A DNA stretch of 48,095 nucleotides, taken from assembly GCA_963668015.2 (NCBI GenBank), contig CAXXCR010000029.1, positions 1-48,095 on the forward strand, given 5' to 3'. The stretch is from Ilyobacter_A sp963668015. GTDB lineage: Bacteria; Fusobacteriota; Fusobacteriia; Fusobacteriales; Fusobacteriaceae. This document shows positions 35,652-43,786 of this stretch, piece by piece. Below the pieces are notes generated by a model. It did no database searches. It saw nothing but the letters and a program-made list of their open reading frames with translations, and was not told where the DNA came from. Made by a program: the position numbers and the translations under genes. The first letter of the stretch is position 1. Every line of letters starts with the position of its first letter.

Positions 35652-36755
35652 ATGGTTATAGGAGTTCCAAAAGAGATAAAAAAAGATGAAAATCGTGTTG
35701 GACTTACCCCAGATGGTGTTCTACACTTAACATCACTTGGGCACAAGGTATTTGTACAGAGCAAAGCAGGTGTAAATATAGGAATTTCAGATGAAGCATA
35801 TATACAAGCCGGGGCTGTTGTTGTTGATATTTTAGAGGATGTCTATAAAAATGCTGATCTTATCGTAAAAATAAAAGAACCACAGGAAAAAGAGATCCCT
35901 CTAATAGAGTCCAGGCACATCATATTCACATTTCTCCACCTTGCTGCAAACCGCAAGCTTACCTCGAATTTAATGAAATCGGGGGCAACCTGCATAGCTT
36001 ACGAAACTGTGCAGTTAGAAGATGGATCCCTGCCACTTCTAATACCTATGTCTGAAATCGCAGGTAGAATGTCTGTACAGGTAGGATCAAACTTCCTACA
36101 AAAACAATTTGGCGGAAAAGGAGTTTTGCCGGGGTCTGTCCCTGGAATAAAGCGTGGAAAGATTGTTGTACTCGGTGCAGGAACAGCTGGACAGGGAGCT
36201 GTTATGTGTGGAGTTGGTATGGGTGCACAGGTATCTGTATTGGATTTAAATATACAGAAATTAAGAAACTTGGATAATATTTATAGTCCTAAGATTACAA
36301 CTTTATATTCATCGATTTCGAATATAAAAAAAGAGATCAAGGATGCTGATCTCATAGTCGGAACAGTCCTTGTTCCTGGTTCAAAAACCCCTCAATTAAT
36401 AAAAAAAGAGGATCTTAAATCTTTAGAACCGGGAACTGTTCTTGTTGACGTTTCTATAGATCAAGGGGGATGTTTTGAAATGTCAAAACCAACCACTCAT
36501 AGTGATCCTATTTTTTGTGTAGAAGATATGGTATTTTACTGCGTTGCAAATATGCCAGGAGCCTTTCCTAGAACATCTACATATGCACTTACCAATATTA
36601 CTTTAAAATACGTTGTGGAACTTGCAGAAAATGGTGTTGAAAAATCAAAACTTTCCGAGGAACTTATAAAAGGAATAAATATATACCAGAAAAAATTGGT
36701 ACATCAAAAAATAGCACTTGATTTAGATCTACCATATACCCCCATAAAAATTTAA
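35652..36755 (+). CDS. ald: Alanine dehydrogenase
   Basis: NAD-dependent, reversible conversion of alanine to pyruvate and ammonia. 367 residues, normal length. N-terminal substrate domain: MVIGVPKEIKKDENRVGLTPDGV, with the conserved lysine in LIVKIKEPQ and histidine in FTFLHLAAN. NAD-binding Rossmann motif VVLGAGTAGQGAV, then LVDVSIDQGGCFEMSKPTTHSDP and NMPGAFPRTSTYAL. GGGGGA ribosome site 7 nt before the ATG. In alanine fermentation it supplies pyruvate; beside an MmsA-type dehydrogenase it could recycle alanine formed by a transaminase (inference). Confidence 0.97.
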   Translation: MVIGVPKEIKKDENRVGLTPDGVLHLTSLGHKVFVQSKAGVNIGISDEAYIQAGAVVVDILEDVYKNADLIVKIKEPQEKEIPLIESRHIIFTFLHLAANRKLTSNLMKSGATCIAYETVQLEDGSLPLLIPMSEIAGRMSVQVGSNFLQKQFGGKGVLPGSVPGIKRGKIVVLGAGTAGQGAVMCGVGMGAQVSVLDLNIQKLRNLDNIYSPKITTLYSSISNIKKEIKDADLIVGTVLVPGSKTPQLIKKEDLKSLEPGTVLVDVSIDQGGCFEMSKPTTHSDPIFCVEDMVFYCVANMPGAFPRTSTYALTNITLKYVVELAENGVEKSKLSEELIKGINIYQKKLVHQKIALDLDLPYTPIKI

Positions 36756-36780
36756 AGCAGGCTGTTGCCTGCTTTTTTTA
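36755..36780. terminator. Terminator shared by ald and the converging gene
   Basis: AAGCAGGC pairs with GCCTGCTT (8 bp, TGTT loop) followed by TTTTT on the plus strand; on the minus strand the tail is TAAATTTT, weaker. Confidence 0.87.
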
Positions 36781-37608
36781 ATCTTCATTTTCTCTTACCA
36801 GAACTTCTTCTAGTCTACCTATTTTAAAATCCTCATCTATAAGAGCGTACTCCTCAGGATTGCTTATAAATATTTCGAACTCAACTTTATTTACTCCATT
36901 GGCTCCAACTGAATAATCCTTGATCACAGGACCACTTCTATTTCCTATCCTCACTTCAATCTTTTTCAGATTGTCCAAAAATATCTTAGCTGCATCATAG
37001 TCCAGATTAAGCAAATCTTCTAGTGCCCCCTCTTGAAATATCATCTCCCCTTTCTTCAATTCACCGGATCTCACACTATCAGAAAGCACCGCAAGAAATT
37101 TTATAACAAGAGGCATATACACATTAGAAATCTTATCCTCTATCAAGTCGATCATCCTTCGCGTATGCGGTCCAAAAGTGTGGTATATCTTATCCGCTTC
37201 CTCTTTCTCATCATTTAGCTCATCCACAGCATCGTATATATACTCAATTCTTTCTGCATCATATTTATCTTTCGCTATCAATGACAGTATTGTATTTATG
37301 TCTATCCCCTGCTTTTTAAATTCTTCTAATATTATCCTCTCAGTCTCAACAACGCTTGTGTAAATAGTTCCGTTTAACTTTTCAAGAGCCAAGAGAAGCT
37401 TTTTATAATACTCTTTCTCACCGTTAATACCCTTATCTACTGAAGCTATTTCATTTTCTATCCCCATTAATAATTCTGTCTCAAAATACTTTAAAAGCAG
37501 TCTGAGCTCTTTTAAGTTTAAAGAAAACTTTACTTGAACCCTTATTTTTTCCACATCACCCTCTGATGTATCATCCAATATAGCATCAAACTCTTTATTT
37601 TCATCCAT
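36778..37608 (-). CDS. Uncharacterised helical acidic protein
   Basis: 276 residues from the ATG at 37608, 6 nt after GGAGGTG; a start five codons earlier overlaps that site. Mostly helical and charged: LNLKELRLLLKYFETELLMGIENEIASVDKG, EKEYYKKLLLALEKL, DELNDEKEEADKIYHTFGPHTRRMIDLIEDKISNVYMPLVIKFLAVLSD. The last ~70 residues are more beta-like. No signal peptide, no membrane helix, no catalytic motif that I recognise. It is isolated between terminators on both sides. Confidence 0.6.
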   Translation of the reverse strand: MDENKEFDAILDDTSEGDVEKIRVQVKFSLNLKELRLLLKYFETELLMGIENEIASVDKGINGEKEYYKKLLLALEKLNGTIYTSVVETERIILEEFKKQGIDINTILSLIAKDKYDAERIEYIYDAVDELNDEKEEADKIYHTFGPHTRRMIDLIEDKISNVYMPLVIKFLAVLSDSVRSGELKKGEMIFQEGALEDLLNLDYDAAKIFLDNLKKIEVRIGNRSGPVIKDYSVGANGVNKVEFEIFISNPEEYALIDEDFKIGRLEEVLVRENED

Positions 37609-37679
37609 AGCAATCACCTCCAAGTACCAATAAACTTATATAATGATATACCAAACTTTTTCTGAAAATCTTCTAAAAA

Positions 37680-37710
37680 AATAAAAAGGATGTGGAAATA
37701 CCACACCCTT
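37680..37710 (-). terminator. Terminator of putP
   Basis: AAGGGTGTGG and CCACATCCTT form a 10-bp stem (one G-T) around a 5-nt loop, followed by TTTATTTTTTT on the minus strand. Confidence 0.9.
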
Positions 37711-37722
37711 TAAGTTTCTATA

Positions 37723-39228
37723 TTATGCTTCTTTTACAAGACCTGTTTTTGCCTTTCCGCTTACTTCCAGTGCAACAGCTTCAAAGTCTTCAAGTACCTC
37801 TTCGTCATCCTGCACAAATACAAGGTTCAATATGCATATAGTCAGGAAATTCGCTATAAATCCAGGAACTATCTCATAGAGAGTCGACCCAAGACCTGCA
37901 TTCTTCCATATTATAAGAACTATAGTTCCGGCAATCATTCCAGCAAGAGCCGATTTCCAGGTTGTTTTTCTGGAAAAAAGAGCCATTATAACCACAGGCC
38001 CAAAAGCAGCCCCAAATCCTCCCCAAGCATAAGAAACCAGAGCAAGTACCTGAGCATTAGGCTTAAGTGCCATTAAAAGTGCTATAAGTGCAATTATAAG
38101 TACACACACTCTACCTACCCACATAAGCTCTTTTTCGCTTGCATCTCTTTTTATAAGATGCTGGTAGAAGTCTTCTGTTAACGTAGACGATGAAACCAAA
38201 AGTTGTGAGTCAATGGTTGACATTATAGCAGACAGTATGGCTGCCAGTAAAATTCCGCCTATCCAAGGATTGAAAAGCTCCCTTATCATTATGATAAATA
38301 CTTTTTCTGCATCTCCAGACACCTGAGCTATATCTGTAAATAGCGGAATTGCAACTAGACCAACTGCAATAGCTCCTCCTAGTGAGATAAATACCCAAAC
38401 AACTGCTATCGTCATAGACTTTGGAAGCTCTTTTATTGAGTTTATACTCATAAATCTAGAAAGGATATGTGGTTGACCAAAATATCCCATCCCCCATGCC
38501 ATAGTAGATATAATGGCTACAATTGTCAAACTCTCATTTCCATTCGACAGCAGACTTGTAGATAACCCTTTAAAACTCATCGCATTTAAAATTTGTTCAC
38601 TGCCACCAACTTGTTTGTAGGCTGCAAACGGAACTACCAATATTGCCATAAACATAAGTATTCCTTGAAAAAGGTCTGTCCAGCAAACTGCTAAGAAGCC
38701 TCCCAAGAAAGTATATAAAACTATTACAACTGCACCTATTATAACTGCGACACTGTAATCCATATTGAACATAGATTCAAAAAGTTTACCTGAGGCAACT
38801 AAACCAGATGTCGAGTATATAGTGAAAAATATAAGTGTTATTATTGCCGAAAGGTTTCTGAGTAGCCCTGTAGGATCCTTAAACCTTTTTTCAAAAAAAG
38901 TAGGCATTGTTAATGAACCTGTCTTTTCTGTGTACACTCTCAACCTGGGTGCAATATACTTCCAGTTAAGATAAGTTCCTACGAAAAGCCCTATTGCTAT
39001 CCAAGCCTGGTTCATTCCAAATAGGTATACCGCTCCAGGAAGCCCCATTAAAAGCCAGCCGCTCATATCACTTGCTTGGGCAGACAGTGCCGTTACCCAA
39101 GATCCCATACCTCTTCCTCCCAAGAGGTAGTCCTCCAAATTGCTTGTTTTTTTATAGAAATATACTCCCACTCCCATAAGAAAAACAAGGTAAAAAACGA
39201 ATGTCAATATTGTTTCTAATCCGACCAT
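37723..39228 (-). CDS. putP: Sodium/proline symporter
   Basis: Solute:sodium symporter family, 501 residues with about 13 membrane helices. The PutP marks are YLLGGRGMGSWVTALSAQASDMSGWLLMGLPG near the N-terminus (Na+ and proline site), FTIYSTSGLVASGKLFE, GGFLAVCWTDLFQG and AILSAIMSTIDSQLLVSSS. Imports proline with Na+. GGGAGGAGA lies just before the ATG. Upstream is a consensus promoter and, between promoter and gene, a terminator hairpin, so expression is probably controlled by read-through. Complements de novo proline synthesis by proBA. Confidence 0.95.
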   Translation of the reverse strand: MVGLETILTFVFYLVFLMGVGVYFYKKTSNLEDYLLGGRGMGSWVTALSAQASDMSGWLLMGLPGAVYLFGMNQAWIAIGLFVGTYLNWKYIAPRLRVYTEKTGSLTMPTFFEKRFKDPTGLLRNLSAIITLIFFTIYSTSGLVASGKLFESMFNMDYSVAVIIGAVVIVLYTFLGGFLAVCWTDLFQGILMFMAILVVPFAAYKQVGGSEQILNAMSFKGLSTSLLSNGNESLTIVAIISTMAWGMGYFGQPHILSRFMSINSIKELPKSMTIAVVWVFISLGGAIAVGLVAIPLFTDIAQVSGDAEKVFIIMIRELFNPWIGGILLAAILSAIMSTIDSQLLVSSSTLTEDFYQHLIKRDASEKELMWVGRVCVLIIALIALLMALKPNAQVLALVSYAWGGFGAAFGPVVIMALFSRKTTWKSALAGMIAGTIVLIIWKNAGLGSTLYEIVPGFIANFLTICILNLVFVQDDEEVLEDFEAVALEVSGKAKTGLVKEA

Positions 39229-39264
39229 TGTCTCCTCCCTTAAACTATATTTAAATTTTGATTT

Positions 39265-39297
39265 TTATAAAAAAAGACAAGTACAAACTTGTCTTTT
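39265..39297 (-). terminator. Terminator inside the putP leader
   Basis: AAAAGACAAGT pairs perfectly with ACTTGTCTTTT (11 bp, 4-nt loop), and on the minus strand is followed by TTTATAAAAATC. It lies 90-120 nt after the putP transcription start and about 40 bp before the ATG. rpsI upstream has its own terminator, so this one acts on putP transcription. A TTTTGAAA/TTTCAAAA hairpin precedes it. Confidence 0.78.
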
Positions 39298-39394
39298 GAA
39301 GTACACAGTTTATAATAAATTTAAACTATTTTTTAAAATTTTGAAAGCAAGATTTCAAAAAAAATTAATCTATTCACACAATAAATTATAAGTT

Positions 39395-39423
39395 AGTATA
39401 ATATAAATGATATAAATTGTCAA
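39395..39423 (-). promoter_or_regulatory. Consensus promoter of putP
   Basis: On the minus strand TTGACA (39423-39418), exactly 17 bp, TATACT (39400-39395). Start near 39388. The 428-bp gap 39229-39656 otherwise holds the two terminators and no gene. Confidence 0.8.
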
Positions 39424-39599
39424 ATAAGCGAAATGTCCCATTCATAAAACACTCAATTAATTGTGATCTAATCATTTATTTGCACAATAAATAACATCTA
39501 TATATTGATATTGTTAAAAAGAATTTTGTTTTTAATTAAATCAGGACACTAGCTTGTACAAAATATTACCTGAATAAAAAAATTTTATAAACTTTCACC

Positions 39600-39635
39600 A
39601 AATAAAAAAACCCACAAACAAAAAGCTTGTGGGTT
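39600..39635 (-). terminator. Terminator of rplM-rpsI
   Basis: AACCCACAA and TTGTGGGTT form a 9-bp stem, extended through GC next to the loop, with T7 following on the minus strand. Confidence 0.92.
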
Positions 39636-39656
39636 GATATATTGTGTTGTATAAAA

Positions 39657-40055
39657 TTATCTTTTTGAGAATTGAGGAGATCTTCTTGCTTTTTTCTTTC
39701 CGTATTTCTTTCTCTCTACCATTCTCGAGTCTCTTGTTAAGAATCCAGCTTCTCTTAAAGCTTTTCTTAAAGACTCGTCAGAAGATAATAAAGCTCTTGC
39801 TACACCGTGTCTGATGGCTCCAGCTTGTCCAGTAGTTCCTCCACCGTCTACATTTACTTTTACTCCGAATTTATCTAAAGTTTCAGTTAAAGCTAATGGT
39901 TGTTCTACGATTTTAGAAAGAAGTTCTCTTCCTCCAAAATACTCGCTCATAGATTTTCCGTTTATCTCTATTCCGTTTCCACCTGGGATTAATCTTACTC
40001 TTGCTACAGAAGTTTTTCTTCTACCAGTTCCTATAAATTGAATCATTTCAGCCAC
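39657..40055 (-). CDS. rpsI: 30S ribosomal protein S9
   Basis: 132 residues, normal length. FIGTGRRKTSVARVRLIPG at the start, NVDGGGTTGQAGAIRHGVARAL in the middle, and the basic C-terminal tail KKYGKKKARRSPQFSKR that reaches the P-site tRNA. It follows rplM by 17 bp, the universal rplM-rpsI pair. Confidence 0.98.
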   Translation of the reverse strand: MAEMIQFIGTGRRKTSVARVRLIPGGNGIEINGKSMSEYFGGRELLSKIVEQPLALTETLDKFGVKVNVDGGGTTGQAGAIRHGVARALLSSDESLRKALREAGFLTRDSRMVERKKYGKKKARRSPQFSKR

Positions 40056-40072
40056 TTTAAATTACCTCCTTA

Positions 40073-40507
40073 TTATAATTCCGCTTTTTCTGGTTTTTGA
40101 GCTTCGTGTCCGTGTTCTGCTCCAGCATAAACTTTCAATCTTGACAGCATTTGTCTTCCTAGTCTGTTTTTAGGAAGCATTCTTTTAACTGCTAAGTAGA
40201 TTGCTTCTTCTGGTTTTTTAGCTAAAATTTCTTCTAATCTTCTTTCTCTTAATCCACCTGGGAATCCACTGTGGTTGTAGTATTTTTTAGCTAAAAGTTT
40301 GTTTCCAGTAACAGCTACGTTAGCTGCATTAGTTACGATTACGAAGTCTCCTCCATCAACGTGAGGTGTGAAAGTAACTTTTTCTTTACCCATTAATTTT
40401 TTAGTGATTTCTACTGCTAATCTTCCTAAGATTTTCCCTTCAGCATCGTAGTGGTACCATTGTCTTACTACGTCTTCTTTTCTTTGCATTTTAGTGTATT
40501 TGTTCAC
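40073..40507 (-). CDS. rplM: 50S ribosomal protein L13
   Basis: 144 residues. Start is a GTG 9 nt after AAGGAGG. WYHYDAEGKILGRLAVEITKKLMGK, DGGDFVIVTNAANVAVTGNK and VKRMLPKNRLGRQMLSRLKVYAG are typical L13. Transcribed from the consensus promoter at 40587 through a structured leader of about 70 nt, in which L13 autoregulation is likely. Confidence 0.98.
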   Translation of the reverse strand: MNKYTKMQRKEDVVRQWYHYDAEGKILGRLAVEITKKLMGKEKVTFTPHVDGGDFVIVTNAANVAVTGNKLLAKKYYNHSGFPGGLRERRLEEILAKKPEEAIYLAVKRMLPKNRLGRQMLSRLKVYAGAEHGHEAQKPEKAEL

Positions 40508-40580
40508 TTTGTTATTCCTCCTTAAAAGTTATATCGTTAAATATAACGCAACGGATCCTTTTGTGGGAAAGGATTTTTTC
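40508..40580 (-). promoter_or_regulatory. Structured rplM leader, candidate L13 leader
   Basis: On the minus strand, ATCCTTT can pair with AAAGGAT around CCCACA (40575-40555) and GTTATAT with ATATAAC around TTAACG (40547-40529), just before the AAGGAGG site. L13 leaders that bind L13 to repress rplM-rpsI are known in Firmicutes; position and size match. Homology to the Rfam family has not been tested. Confidence 0.5.
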
Positions 40581-40586
40581 CATAAG

Positions 40587-40615
40587 ATATTATCATATTA
40601 TTCAAATAATGTCAA
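40587..40615 (-). promoter_or_regulatory. Consensus promoter of rplM-rpsI
   Basis: On the minus strand TTGACA (40615-40610), 17 bp, TAATAT (40592-40587). Start falls just before the first leader hairpin. Confidence 0.8.
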
Positions 40616-40645
40616 GTTAATCCATTTTACAATTTAAAGTTTTTC

Positions 40646-40671
40646 TCAAAAAAAAGAGAGCTGAGCTCTCT
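40646..40671 (-). terminator. Terminator after the 60-residue gene
   Basis: AGAGAGC pairs with GCTCTCT (7 bp, 3-nt loop), followed by T8 on the minus strand. Confidence 0.85.
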
Positions 40672-40717
40672 GGAGTATGAAACCATATAAATCCAATCTG
40701 TAAAACTGTAGTCAAGT

Positions 40718-40900
40718 CTACTTTGGCAAGGGTTCTTTTAAGCCCTCTTTCGCCTTTCTTATTTCTGCCAGAAGTTCTGCCAAAGTTTCCCATTCTGACA
40801 CATAATCCATGTCTAGAGGATGTTCTTTCATTTCCTTTTCGAGATTTTCAAGTTCCTCTAAATAAAGCTTCTCAAAGAAAACCAATCTGTTCATAAACAT
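40718..40900 (-). CDS. Small conserved-looking protein, 60 residues
   Basis: ATG at 40900 with GAGGGGG 8 nt upstream. It is helical and acidic: NRLVFFEKLYLEELENLEKEMKEHPLDMDYVSEWETLAELLAEIRKAKEG. It has its own terminator. Function unknown; no metal or catalytic motif is visible. Confidence 0.65.
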   Translation of the reverse strand: MFMNRLVFFEKLYLEELENLEKEMKEHPLDMDYVSEWETLAELLAEIRKAKEGLKEPLPK

Positions 40901-40986
40901 ATTATCATCCCCCTCTGTATCAGCATTGTATCTGTTACACTACTATTATACCCTAATTAAACTGTTTTTCCTACAAGACTTAATAA

Positions 40987-41013
40987 TAAAAAAAGAGCAG
41001 CTCACGCTACTCT
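40987..41013 (-). terminator. Terminator of the 221-residue gene
   Basis: AGAGTAGC and GCTGCTCT form an 8-bp stem with one T-G and a 4-nt loop, then T6-ATT on the minus strand; it overlaps the stop codon. Confidence 0.82.
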
Positions 41014-41672
41014 TCCTCACTCTTTTTTTTAGGTATCGGTCTTCCAAACATTAGCTCTGCCTGTCTCTTTAAACCTGTTAAATCATATTTCTTATCCCCT
41101 ATTTCCAGAGTACTGTCTCCAGGGAGTGGATTGTACCCCTCATCTATGGCTGCAGAATCATCCAGGTTTATTTGGAGCTTGTATCCTTCTTCCATTCCTG
41201 GTGCCTTAAACTCTGTTTTTACGCTTTTTATTAAACTGTCATCAGCAAGTATCTTATTTATTTCTTCAGAAGAAAATGTTCTTTTAGGTGGGTAGCTAGC
41301 AACGAAAAGATCAGTGCTGCCTACAAATTTCAATCCTTCAGGCCTTTTTTCCAGTATATCCATTGTATATTTTCCTCTTGCGTGAACGATGAATTTCTCT
41401 ATTGATATGACTTTTTTCGAAGGAATCCCTGACGGTGTTGCCATCATTCCAAATTCACCCTTACTAAGAAGCTCGTCTTTGGGCCCATTTAGTCTCATTT
41501 CAAACATTGTATTTTTTTCTACACCGTTCATAGCCAATACTATTGCTATTTTTTCCAATCCTATTGGAAACAGCGGCTGCATTATCATATCAAAACTATT
41601 ATTTATACTTACCCCGCTATTTGTCATTTTTGCATCGTGTGCTGCAATTGCGTACTTAATACTCATCCCCAT
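41007..41672 (-). CDS. Uncharacterised protein (DUF6941-like N-terminus)
   Basis: 221 residues, soluble. The N-terminus SIKYAIAAHDAKMTNSGVSINNSFDMI, followed by LFPIGLEKIAIVLAMNGVEKNTMFEMRLNGP, resembles DUF6941-type proteins that begin with a conserved D...GK...G.F pattern, but the match is loose. A lysine-rich C-terminus (RPIPKKKSEEE) follows a Y-D-L-T-G segment. Function unknown. GAGGGGAG is 11 nt before the ATG. It lies between two other uncharacterised genes and has a terminator at its end. Confidence 0.55.
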   Translation of the reverse strand: MGMSIKYAIAAHDAKMTNSGVSINNSFDMIMQPLFPIGLEKIAIVLAMNGVEKNTMFEMRLNGPKDELLSKGEFGMMATPSGIPSKKVISIEKFIVHARGKYTMDILEKRPEGLKFVGSTDLFVASYPPKRTFSSEEINKILADDSLIKSVKTEFKAPGMEEGYKLQINLDDSAAIDEGYNPLPGDSTLEIGDKKYDLTGLKRQAELMFGRPIPKKKSEEE

Positions 41673-41765
41673 AATTAGTTGTTCTCCCCTCTATTTAGTA
41701 ATAGTAATAGTAAGGATAGCACATTTAAATTCATTTGTAAATAAAGTGGAATCCTCTTTTATGAA

Positions 41766-42341
41766 CTAGCTTGTAATATACTCTATATCATAATCAGAAA
41801 GCGGCAACTTGGCTCTTATATCATACAGCAATAAGTCCTTTTCTCTTTCTCCTTTTAAAAACATCTTAGTTAATACCAGCACCAAAGCTAAATCCATCCC
41901 CAATAACGCCAATTTTCTATCTTGGCTTTCTACGTTGTTTCCAAGAGAAATTCCCTGCTCTTCGGCATAAGTGTCTAGATCTTTTAAAAATGATATTATA
42001 TTTTCTCTCTCGTATTCATTAAAGTTTTTTTCCATATAAAAGTCTTCTATCATAGGAAGCATATTTTTCTTGTACTTGTGTATAAGTGAATTTAGCTTTT
42101 CACTGTCTACATCCCCACTTTTAGATACTTGTTTAGATACAGATCTAAAAAATGGTATCAATTCTTTTTTCACAGTATCTTCCATCTCTTTTGTTCCAAA
42201 TGCATTGACTATATCAAAAATTTTGAGGTTATAATCAAACGGAGCTTCCATAAAAAGTATATACGACTTCTTTTTTACCTTAAGATTAAAAAATATTATT
42301 ATCCCAACTACTATTGTGCAAAATATTATTGTGTTTAACAT
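41766..42341 (-). CDS. Uncharacterised single-pass membrane protein
   Basis: 191 residues. N-terminal helix TIIFCTIVVGIIIFFNL anchors it. The rest is helical and charged (KEMEDTVKKELIPFFRSVSKQVSK; HKYKKNMLPMIEDFYMEKNFNEYE), with a second hydrophobic stretch LALLGMDLALVLVLTKMFL near 145-163 that may also cross the membrane. No family recognised. GGGAGA ribosome site. Confidence 0.55.
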   Translation of the reverse strand: MLNTIIFCTIVVGIIIFFNLKVKKKSYILFMEAPFDYNLKIFDIVNAFGTKEMEDTVKKELIPFFRSVSKQVSKSGDVDSEKLNSLIHKYKKNMLPMIEDFYMEKNFNEYERENIISFLKDLDTYAEEQGISLGNNVESQDRKLALLGMDLALVLVLTKMFLKGEREKDLLLYDIRAKLPLSDYDIEYITS

Positions 42342-42436
42342 CTGAATCTCCCTTCTAAAATTATTATCTATTAAATTATATTACAACAGCTTCTAAAAAA
42401 CAACTTTTTAATCACTTTTAGGTCAAATTTATCCCC

Positions 42437-43750
42437 TTACTTCCATCCATGCTTTTTAGCAGCAATATGAAAATAAACCTGCGCTTCATCCAAATTTGAA
42501 AATTTCTCCTCCAGCTGTTTTTCATACATAAATTCCAGCACTTCAGAAAATTCTTTCTTCTTTTCTAGGCCCCAGTACAGAAGGTGCCTCCCCTTTACTA
42601 TGGGTTCCAGTTCGTGCCTGATCTCATCAAACAGTCTGGATATTCTTTTTATCGTTTCCAGTTCCTGTATGTTGTCCTCTCTCCCTCTTCCAAGTACATC
42701 CGCCTGGTAAACTTTCAAAAGCTGTGGAATATCCACCTTAACCGCCAACTTTCTCACTGCTACCTTGTTTACCCTGTCCTCCAAAAGCATCTTAAGCGGT
42801 TCTTCATGGTAGAGTATATACCTTGATGCATCCTGTATAAGTTTTTTATTATTGGTATAGGCTTTTATCAAGCTTGAAAATCTCTCACTGGAGGCTTCTG
42901 AATGCCCTGGAAAAACTATAAGTTTTTCCCCATTCTCTAAGACGTCTACAGGTTCTACCAGCCCCTTTCCAATATCGTGGAAAAGTATAGCTAGCATAAT
43001 CGCCAAGTTTCTTTCGTCTTTTTCCAAGACATCTAGGCACATCATAGTATGTACAAACACATCTCCTTCGGGGTGGTATACTTTATCCTGCTCTATTTCT
43101 GAAAGTCTGCTCAAATCCTCTAAAATATAAGCCAGCAAGCCATTTTCCTGTAAAAATTCAAAGGCTATTGAAGGCTTTTCGCATTTTAACAGTATTTTTT
43201 CAATCTCTATGAATATTCTTTCCCCTTTTACGCTTTTTATCTTGTAAAATTTTTCTTTTAACAACATAGTCGTCTGTTCGGATACCTGAAAATCAAACCT
43301 TGCCTTAAACTGAGCCACCCTCAGCATCCGAAGCGGATCTTCTAAAAAACTTTCATCATCAGTATGCCTTATAATCCCCTTTTCTATATCATCTACCCCG
43401 CCGTTAAAGTCTAATACCTCTCCTGAAAGCGGATCATAGTATAAAGAGTTTATGCTGAGGTCCCTTCTTCTGCTGGCTTCCTCTACACTGATATTCGGGG
43501 CTATCCTGTTGTTTTTTCTGGGATATGACAGCTCGTACCCATTTATCAAATATATTTGAAAATCTTTTCCAGCCATTTTCCAATTACCGAATCTTGAAAG
43601 TACCGTTTCAAGATTTTCAGGCTCTATTCCGAATACCTCTATATCTATATCCTTGCTGGGGGTACCCATTATCATATCCCTTACGTACCCCCCTACAATA
43701 TAGGCGCTGCCTCCATTTTTTTTGATTTCCTTAATAATTTCCCTGTACAT
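42437..43750 (-). CDS. cca: CCA tRNA nucleotidyltransferase / poly(A) polymerase family, with HD domain
   Basis: Class II nucleotidyltransferase: head motifs AYIVGGYVRDMIMG and DIDIEVFG (metal-binding Asp pair), RRRDLSINSLYYDP, and the neck motif EDPLRMLRVAQFKARF. An HD domain follows with LFHDIGKG and HSEASS. Adds or repairs the 3' CCA of tRNAs; the tRNA-Lys in this window has an encoded CCA, so repair may be the main task. I place the start at 43750 (ATG after GGAGGG), not the TTG five codons upstream. It is the last gene of the prfA-to-cca run. Confidence 0.9.
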   Translation of the reverse strand: MYREIIKEIKKNGGSAYIVGGYVRDMIMGTPSKDIDIEVFGIEPENLETVLSRFGNWKMAGKDFQIYLINGYELSYPRKNNRIAPNISVEEASRRRDLSINSLYYDPLSGEVLDFNGGVDDIEKGIIRHTDDESFLEDPLRMLRVAQFKARFDFQVSEQTTMLLKEKFYKIKSVKGERIFIEIEKILLKCEKPSIAFEFLQENGLLAYILEDLSRLSEIEQDKVYHPEGDVFVHTMMCLDVLEKDERNLAIMLAILFHDIGKGLVEPVDVLENGEKLIVFPGHSEASSERFSSLIKAYTNNKKLIQDASRYILYHEEPLKMLLEDRVNKVAVRKLAVKVDIPQLLKVYQADVLGRGREDNIQELETIKRISRLFDEIRHELEPIVKGRHLLYWGLEKKKEFSEVLEFMYEKQLEEKFSNLDEAQVYFHIAAKKHGWK

Positions 43751-43763
43751 ATGCCCTCCAAAC

Positions 43764-43786
43764 AAGAAAAGGAAGCCTCGGCTTCC
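43764..43786 (-). terminator. Hairpin between ispA and cca
   Basis: AGGAAGCC and GGCTTCCT form an 8-bp stem with a very short loop, followed by TTTTCTTG on the minus strand. It starts at the ispA stop, and cca's ribosome site follows within 10 bp, so cca may be made by partial read-through. Confidence 0.65.
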
